From Nocardia carnea NBRC 14403 (lineage in GTDB: Bacteria > Actinomycetota > Actinomycetes > Mycobacteriales > Mycobacteriaceae), in assembly GCF_000308515.1 (NCBI RefSeq), contig NZ_BAFV01000053.1, positions 124,001 through 188,000 of the forward strand: a stretch of 64,000 nt of DNA, in the 5' to 3' direction. The translations under genes were made by a program, and so were the position numbers. Below the pieces are notes generated by a model. It saw nothing but the letters and a program-made list of their open reading frames with translations, did not search any database and was not told where the DNA came from. Positions 58,889 to 64,000 of the stretch are shown here, piece by piece; within the stretch, counting starts at the first letter, position 1; each line of letters starts with the position of its first letter.

Positions 58889-59455
58889 GTGGCGACCCAT
58901 CCCGCGATCTTGGGAAGGTTCTTCGAGGACTACACCGTTGGCGATGTGTACCAGCACCCACTGGGGCGGACCATCTCCGAGGCCGACAACACCTGGGTGA
59001 CCCTGTTGTCCATGAACACCAATCAGAACCACTTCAATGCCCATCTGGCACAACAGAATCCGGTTACCGACGGCCGGGTGATCGTCAACTCGGGTCTCAC
59101 CGTCTCGGTGGTGCTGGGTATTTCGGTACTGGATATGAGCCAGAACGCGATCTCCAACCTCGCGTTCACCGATATCAAGATGAGCCACCCGGTCTACGTC
59201 GGTGACACGATCTACGCCGAAAGCATCTGCACCGGTCTGCGCCGCTCGGAATCCCGACCCTACGCCGGCATCGTCTCGATGATCACGCGCGGATTGAACC
59301 AGGACGGTGACGAGGTCATCTCCTGGAAGCGTTCGGTCATGGTCGCGACCCGCGAAAGCGGTATCGGACAGAACTACTTCCCCGCGGCCAAGAGCGGGCC
59401 GCTCGAGCTACCCGGCTCCACCTCCGCCGGTACGACCAACGGAGTGACCGCATGA
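58889..59455 (+). CDS. MaoC-family enoyl-CoA hydratase
   Basis: The 188-residue hotdog protein matches the MaoC/mesaconyl-CoA hydratase type: GRFFEDYTVGDVYQHPLGRTISEADNTWVTLLSMNTNQNHFN carries the hydratase-2 Asp and His region, and SHPVYVGDTIYAES the second half. It would add water to a 2-enoyl-CoA, for example an unsaturated dicarboxylic acyl-CoA. GTG 58889 has TAGGAGG upstream; it is the first gene of the catabolic operon and overlaps the CoA transferase gene as ATGA. Confidence 0.88.
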   Translation: MATHPAILGRFFEDYTVGDVYQHPLGRTISEADNTWVTLLSMNTNQNHFNAHLAQQNPVTDGRVIVNSGLTVSVVLGISVLDMSQNAISNLAFTDIKMSHPVYVGDTIYAESICTGLRRSESRPYAGIVSMITRGLNQDGDEVISWKRSVMVATRESGIGQNYFPAAKSGPLELPGSTSAGTTNGVTA

Positions 59456-60666
59456 GGCCGCTCGAAGATGTCCGGATCCTCTCGCTCGAACAGTACGGCG
59501 CGGGCCCGTTCGGGAGCCTGCATCTCGCCGACCTCGGCGCCGATGTGCTCAAGGTCGAAGATCCCGGGGCCGGCGGCGATGTCGGCCGCTATGTCCCGCC
59601 TTTCGCCGCGGGCGAGGATTCACTGTTCTTCGAGACCTTCAACCGCAACAAGCGCAGCATCTCCCTGGACCTGTCGACCACGGCAGGCCGTCAGGTGTTC
59701 GAAGACCTCGTCCGCGAATCCGATGTCGTGTACTCCAATCTGCGCGGAGACGTGCCGGAGAAGATCGGCATCACCTACGACCAGTTGAAACACCTCAATC
59801 CGGCAATCGTCTGCTGCAGTCTGACCGGCTTCGGGATGACCGGTCCGCGCGCGAAAGAACCCGGATACGACTACATCCTGCAAGGCCTGGCGGGATGGAT
59901 GAGCGTCACCGGCGACCCCGACGGCCCGCCCACCAAATCGGGCCTGTCCCTGGTGGATTACTCCGGCGGGTTCGTCGCCGCCATCAGCATCCTGGCCGGA
60001 CTACACGCCGCCCGGCGCGACGGTATCGGCGGCGATTGCGATCTTTCGCTGTACGACACCGCGATGGGACTGCTCACCTATCCCGCGACCTGGCATCTCA
60101 ACGGCGGCTTCGAACCTGTCCGTACCCGCAACTCCGCGCATCCCTCGCTCGTCCCCTTCCAGGCATTCGAAGCCTCGGACGGCTGGCTCATCGTCGGCTG
60201 CGCCAAGGAGAAATTCTGGCGACGGCTGGTCGTCGCGATCGACCGGCCCGAACTCGCGGCAGATCCCCGCTTCACCGATTTCGAGAGCCGCGGCCGCCAC
60301 GCCGCCGAACTGCTACCGATTCTCGAAGAGATCTTCGCGACGGCCACCGTCGACCACTGGCTGTCGGTGCTGCGACCGGCCGGTGTGCCGACCGGACCTA
60401 TCAACGATATCGGCCAGGCGCTCACCGAGGAGCACACGCTCGCCCGCGGGTTGATCGTCGACACCGAACATCCGCGCTTCGGCACGGTCCGGCAGGTCGC
60501 TTCGCCTGTACGTTTCGGCACCCAGCAGCCCGACTACCGACGGGCACCGGCCCGGGGCGAGCATTCCGATGCCGTACTGCGGGGACTCGGTTACGACGAC
60601 GAACGGATCTCGGAGTTGACCGCCGGCGGCGCCTTCGGCACAGACGACCCGGGCGCCACCCGATGA
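59452..60666 (+). CDS. Family III (CaiB/BaiF) CoA transferase
   Basis: A 404-residue protein with the family start LEDVRILSLEQYGAGPFGSLHLADLGADVLKVEDP, FNRNKRSISLDLSTTAGRQVFEDLV with the catalytic Asp region, SLTGFGMTGPRAKEPGYDYILQGLAGWMSVTGDPDGPP, and LRPAGVPTGPINDIGQALTEEH. These enzymes move CoA between organic acids, here presumably activating the imported acid with succinyl-CoA or acetyl-CoA. It overlaps both neighbours by 4 bp. Confidence 0.92.
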   Translation: MRPLEDVRILSLEQYGAGPFGSLHLADLGADVLKVEDPGAGGDVGRYVPPFAAGEDSLFFETFNRNKRSISLDLSTTAGRQVFEDLVRESDVVYSNLRGDVPEKIGITYDQLKHLNPAIVCCSLTGFGMTGPRAKEPGYDYILQGLAGWMSVTGDPDGPPTKSGLSLVDYSGGFVAAISILAGLHAARRDGIGGDCDLSLYDTAMGLLTYPATWHLNGGFEPVRTRNSAHPSLVPFQAFEASDGWLIVGCAKEKFWRRLVVAIDRPELAADPRFTDFESRGRHAAELLPILEEIFATATVDHWLSVLRPAGVPTGPINDIGQALTEEHTLARGLIVDTEHPRFGTVRQVASPVRFGTQQPDYRRAPARGEHSDAVLRGLGYDDERISELTAGGAFGTDDPGATR

Positions 60667-62042
60667 CTGCGGCCGCGGTACTGGCCGACTGGATTCACGA
60701 GACGGAGCCGTGTGACCTGCCGCGGGACGTGGAGCACGCCGTCGGCCGGCATCTGCTCGACGGTGCCGGCGTCACCGTCGCGGCAGCCCGCCTCGCCGCC
60801 GGTACCCCGGGGTGGACCGTCGCGCACAGTCTCGGTGGGCCACCGCAAGCGCGTGCGCTGACCGGTGACGAGGCGCTGTCGGCACCGGCAGCGGCAATGG
60901 CCACCGCGATGCTCGAGCACGCGCTCGACTTCGACGACACTCATGCCGGTGGCCTGGTCCATCCGACGGTGACCGTGCTACCGACCGCGTTCGCCGTGGG
61001 TCAGGAGCAGTCGGCGACGGGCGAGCAAGTCATGGCCGCAGCGGCTCTCGGACTGGAGACGGTCTGCCGGCTCGGCGCTGTCAGCCCGCACGGCTTCCAC
61101 GCCCGCGGCCTGCACGCCACCGGTGTGGCCGGGCCGTTTGCCGCGGCGGTGACCGCGGGACGGCTGATGGGCCTGCCCGCCGCCCGCCTCGTCGACGCCC
61201 TGGGGATCGCCGGCTCCTCGGCCGGCGGATTGCTGGAGTTCCTGGATTCCGCCGCCGACACCAAATCCCTGCATCCCGGTTCCGCGGCTTTCGCCGGGGT
61301 GGTGGCGGCACGACTTGCCGCCGCCGGCGCCTCCGGACCGCCCTCGGTTCTCGAGGGTAAACGCGGTGTGTACGCGACACTTTCGGAACGAGCGGCCGAT
61401 CTCGGTGTGCTGACCGACGATCTCGGGGTCCGCTGGGAAGTGACACGCATCGGTATCAAGCCCTACCCGAGCTGCCAGCTCATGCACGTGACCCTCGATG
61501 CCGTATCGGCCGCAGTCGCCGAAATAGCGGTCGATCCGGCCGATATCGTGGATATCGAGGTGCACGTCCACCCCGATTCCAGCCCGTTCGTCTGCGGTGA
61601 CCACACCGGCACGGCTCCCCCGCGCAGTACCTACGACGCCAAGTTCGACCTGCCGTGGAGCGTCGCCGCGCTGCTGCACGACGGGTCGATCACGATCGAC
61701 ACCTACACCCCGCAGTCGATCACTCGCCCCGCGGTGGCAGCGACGGCGAAATCGGTCCGGGTGGTCCCTGCACCGGCCGAAGGGCCCGCCGCCGCGGCGC
61801 CCAGCCGGGCCGTCGTCACGCTGCGCGATGGGCGGACCGCGACGGGAGAAGTCCCGGGCAGCAAGGGAACACCCGAGGTTCCCATGTCCGATGCCGAAGT
61901 ACTGGCGAAGTTCACCGGCAACTGCGCCGGGCACCCGCGGGCCGGCGAACTCGCCGACCGAATCCTGAACTTGTCCGCGGAGGCCGACCTGACCGTCGTG
62001 CACGACCTCGCCCATCTCATCGCCACCGAGCGGCACGACTGA
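60663..62042 (+). CDS. MmgE/PrpD-family protein
   Basis: The 459-residue protein keeps the active-site features of the family that includes 2-methylcitrate dehydratase and cis-aconitate decarboxylase: DFDDTHAGGLVHPTVTVLP, a His in HARGLHATGVAGP, Lys/His in DTKSLHPGSAAFAG, and Lys in IGIKPYPSCQLMH. The second (lid) domain follows. The reaction could be dehydration of a hydroxy-di/tricarboxylate or a decarboxylation. ATGA overlap with the CoA transferase gene. Its presence beside a CoA transferase, hydratase and lyase fits C5/C6 dicarboxylate metabolism. Confidence 0.88.
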   Translation: MTAAAVLADWIHETEPCDLPRDVEHAVGRHLLDGAGVTVAAARLAAGTPGWTVAHSLGGPPQARALTGDEALSAPAAAMATAMLEHALDFDDTHAGGLVHPTVTVLPTAFAVGQEQSATGEQVMAAAALGLETVCRLGAVSPHGFHARGLHATGVAGPFAAAVTAGRLMGLPAARLVDALGIAGSSAGGLLEFLDSAADTKSLHPGSAAFAGVVAARLAAAGASGPPSVLEGKRGVYATLSERAADLGVLTDDLGVRWEVTRIGIKPYPSCQLMHVTLDAVSAAVAEIAVDPADIVDIEVHVHPDSSPFVCGDHTGTAPPRSTYDAKFDLPWSVAALLHDGSITIDTYTPQSITRPAVAATAKSVRVVPAPAEGPAAAAPSRAVVTLRDGRTATGEVPGSKGTPEVPMSDAEVLAKFTGNCAGHPRAGELADRILNLSAEADLTVVHDLAHLIATERHD

Positions 62043-62062
62043 AGAAAGCTGAGGAAACCAGC

Positions 62063-63226
62063 ATGGATTTCACCTTCAACGAACAGCAGCGCGATTTCCG
62101 TTCGGCCTTGCGGGCCTTCGTCGAGAAGGAGATCGTGCCCGTCGCGAGCGAATACGAGCGTTCGGGCCGATACCCGACCGAAATCGTCGAGCATATGAAG
62201 AAAATGGGACTCTTCGGCATCACCACGCCCGAGGAGTACGGCGGCCTCGACCTCGACAAGGTGTCGTTCACCCTGGTCTACGAGGAATTGGCCCGGGGCT
62301 GGATGGGAATCGCCGGCATCCTCGGTAGCCACAACCTCTCCTGCTGGATGATCGCCCGTCACGGCACCACGGAACAGAAACAGGAACTCCTGCCGAAACT
62401 GGCCGCCGGGACCTACCGGACCGGCGTCGGCCTGACCGAACCGGGCGCGGGTACCGACCTCCAGGGCATCCGCACGACAGCCCGCAGAGACGGGGACCAC
62501 TACGTGGTCAACGGTACGAAGACGTGGATCACCAACGCCCGCTACGCGAACGTCCTTCCCGTTCTGGTGAAAACGGATACCACCGCGACCCCGGCCCACA
62601 AGGGTATGAGCATTCTGCTGATCGACACCGCCACCGAAGGCTTCGAGGTGCAGCGTGATCTCGGAAAGCTCGGGTACAAGGGCACCGAATCGTGCGAGAT
62701 AGTCATGACCGATGTGCGGGTGCCGGCGAGCGCGCTGCTCGGGGGAACCGAGGGCCGTGGCCTGCAACAGGCTCTGTCCGGGCTGGAGATCGGCCGCCTC
62801 AATATCGCCGGGCGCAGCGTGGGAATCGCACAGGCCGCCTACGACGCCGCCCTCGTCTACGCACGCGAACGCGAGGCATTCGGGCAGCCTATCGCGGAGT
62901 TCCAGGCGATCCAGCTGAAGATCGCCGATATCGCCACCCAGTTGCAGGCCGCGCGGCTGATGACCTATTGGGCCGCGTCTCGCGCCGACGGCGGCAACCG
63001 CGTCGATATGGAAGCCGGGATGGCCAAGACCTTCGCCTCCGAAACAGCGATCACCGCGAGCCTGGAATCCATGCGCATCCACGGCGGATACGGATACTCC
63101 ACGGAGTTCGTCGTGGAGCGGCTCTACCGGGATGCACCGCTCATGGCGATCGGCGAGGGTACCAACGACATCATGCGTACCGTGATCGCGAAGGCACTCG
63201 TCTCGGGTCAGGGAGTCATCGGATGA
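62063..63226 (+). CDS. Acyl-CoA dehydrogenase
   Basis: The 387-residue flavoenzyme has all ACAD parts: FNEQQRDFRSALRAFVEKEI, VGLTEPGAGTDLQGIRT, VNGTKTWITNARYA, FGQPIAEFQAIQLKIADIATQLQAAR, and RIHGGYGYSTEFVVERLYRDAPLMAIGEGTNDI. The Glu in the GEGTND neighbourhood and the Gly-rich HGGYGY fit short/medium-chain and branched-acyl enzymes. It would introduce the double bond later hydrated by the MaoC protein. GAGGAAA upstream of ATG 62063; gap of 20 bp from the previous gene and ATGA overlap with the next. Confidence 0.92.
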   Translation: MDFTFNEQQRDFRSALRAFVEKEIVPVASEYERSGRYPTEIVEHMKKMGLFGITTPEEYGGLDLDKVSFTLVYEELARGWMGIAGILGSHNLSCWMIARHGTTEQKQELLPKLAAGTYRTGVGLTEPGAGTDLQGIRTTARRDGDHYVVNGTKTWITNARYANVLPVLVKTDTTATPAHKGMSILLIDTATEGFEVQRDLGKLGYKGTESCEIVMTDVRVPASALLGGTEGRGLQQALSGLEIGRLNIAGRSVGIAQAAYDAALVYAREREAFGQPIAEFQAIQLKIADIATQLQAARLMTYWAASRADGGNRVDMEAGMAKTFASETAITASLESMRIHGGYGYSTEFVVERLYRDAPLMAIGEGTNDIMRTVIAKALVSGQGVIG

Positions 63227-64000
63227 CGGCGACCACGTACCTGTACGTGCCGGGCGACGTCCCGCAGCGATTCGGCAAAGCGCTGCGCTCGGGGACGGAC
63301 GCGGTCGTGCTCGACCTCGAAGACGCAGTGGTCCCCGCACAGAAAGACGAGGCACGCGCCGCAGTCGCCGAATGGGTCGCGGGCTGCGATCCGGACGGAG
63401 TCGAAATCTGGGTCCGGGTGAACCCGGGCGAATTGCAGGACAGCGATATCCGCGCGGTGGCCGGACCGAACCTCACCGGCATCTGGCTGCCGAAGGTGGA
63501 ATCGGCCCGCGAACTCGACGCTGCGGACCGCATTCTCACCGAATGCGGGGCCGATAATGCGCGGCTCTCCGCGCTCATCGAAACGGCAACCGGGCTCTTG
63601 GCAGCACCGGGTATCGCGCGCTCGCCCCGCCTCCGGTTCCTGCAAATCGGTGAGGTCGACCTCGCCGCGGATCTGGGGATCGACGTGGATGACTCCGCCG
63701 AACAGTTGCTGTTCGCACGTAGCCGCGTGGTCACGGCGAGCGCGGCTGCCGGGATCGAACCGCCCGTTGCGGCGGTATCGGTGAACTTCACCGATCTTCC
63801 CGCGTTCGAGGCCGATACCCGGCGGCTCCGCCGCCTGGGTTTCACCGGGCGCGCGTGTATCCATCCGAAACAGCTCGAACCGGTGCGCGCCGTGTTCACC
63901 CCGACGGCGGAGGAGATCGGCCGTGCGGAGGATGTGCTGAGCCGGCTCGCCTCCGCCCCTTCGGGTGTCGGGGTGGACGCGCACGGGCATCTCATCGATG
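63223..64000 (+). CDS. HpcH/HpaI-CitE-like acyl-CoA lyase (cut by window edge)
   Basis: The visible 259 residues are a CitE-type barrel: TTYLYVPGDVPQRFGKAL, VVLDLEDAVVPAQKDEAR (metal-binding Glu/Asp), VRVNPGELQDSDIR, LPKVESARE, ALIETATGLLAAPGIA, QIGEVDLAADLGID, and GFTGRACIHPKQLEPVR. Relatives cleave citramalyl-CoA or malyl-CoA/beta-methylmalyl-CoA to acetyl-CoA (or propionyl-CoA) and a keto acid. As last visible gene it would complete the pathway by carbon-carbon cleavage. The stop is outside the window. Confidence 0.9.
   Translation, partial: MTATTYLYVPGDVPQRFGKALRSGTDAVVLDLEDAVVPAQKDEARAAVAEWVAGCDPDGVEIWVRVNPGELQDSDIRAVAGPNLTGIWLPKVESARELDAADRILTECGADNARLSALIETATGLLAAPGIARSPRLRFLQIGEVDLAADLGIDVDDSAEQLLFARSRVVTASAAAGIEPPVAAVSVNFTDLPAFEADTRRLRRLGFTGRACIHPKQLEPVRAVFTPTAEEIGRAEDVLSRLASAPSGVGVDAHGHLID

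Noticed and set aside
1..64000. tRNA, rRNA, insertion sequences, prophage or integrase genes
   Set aside because: No T-arm/CCA-type tRNA patterns, no rRNA segments and no transposase, integrase or phage structural motifs were seen in any plausible frame.

Overview
The window is about 68% GC, dense actinobacterial DNA. The gene content points to a mycolic-acid actinomycete, most likely Nocardia or a close relative: class Ib ribonucleotide reductase nearly identical in motif layout to the mycobacterial one, a ChoD-type GMC oxidase, a CYP125-type steroid P450, many TetR regulators, small secreted proteins and a non-ribosomal peptide synthetase (NRPS) at the left edge. The genus is an inference. 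I see no rRNA, tRNA, CRISPR array, insertion sequence or phage gene.

Layout. 1-4.7 kb: start of an NRPS gene (C then A domain, runs off the left end), an alpha/beta hydrolase, a Phd/VapC toxin-antitoxin pair, and an AhpD-like protein divergent from a MarR regulator with a clear shared operator. 5-8.3 kb: nrdH-nrdI-nrdE with a downstream terminator, a hairpin between nrdH and nrdI, and two NrdR boxes 32 bp apart. 8.6-10.9 kb: FMN reductase divergent from TetR-nadE. 10.9-13.8 kb: a decaying DGPF/ECF-sigma locus (frameshifted sigma gene, truncated PhnB-like gene, possible truncated DUF1801 gene). 13.8-18.2 kb: molybdenum cofactor cluster moaD-moaA divergent from moeA-moaCB (fused)-moaE, then a CobW-type GTPase. 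19-28.6 kb: secreted proteins, thioesterase, MFS permease, an unusual 35-bp tandem repeat, choD, phoD and two envelope proteins. 28.7-36 kb: 3-alpha-HSD-like dehydrogenase, TetR/hotdog pair, acyl-CoA dehydrogenase with a perfect 18-bp palindrome upstream, a CYP157-like P450 lacking the ExxR arginine, and a small-molecule kinase. 36-40.3 kb: orphan FitA-like antitoxin, TetR divergent from a peroxiredoxin-like gene, tautomerase-YHS fusion, flavin monooxygenase, secreted protein. 40.3-41.5 kb: a deletion scar joining the 5' part of a catalase gene to the 3' part of a MocR-type gene. 42-54 kb: TetR-CYP125 operon, Baeyer-Villiger-like oxidase divergent from MarR, DUF1540 protein, a possible DNA-binding protein with triple iterons, ATP-dependent DNA ligase, DEAD helicase, GDPD lipoprotein.

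54-64 kb is the most coherent metabolic unit: an ABC importer (substrate-binding lipoprotein, ATPase, two permeases) transcribed leftward, a FadR/GntR regulator, and a rightward translationally coupled operon of MaoC hydratase, family III CoA transferase, MmgE/PrpD protein, acyl-CoA dehydrogenase and a CitE-like lyase (cut by the right edge). The two operons carry matching promoters (same -35, same 17-bp spacing, same -10 and a shared 13-mer) with AAACATC-type palindromes, so the importer and the catabolic enzymes are very probably one regulon for uptake and breakdown of a small carboxylic acid through CoA thioesters. Itaconate/citramalate-like C5 chemistry fits the enzyme set, but the substrate is not shown by the sequence.
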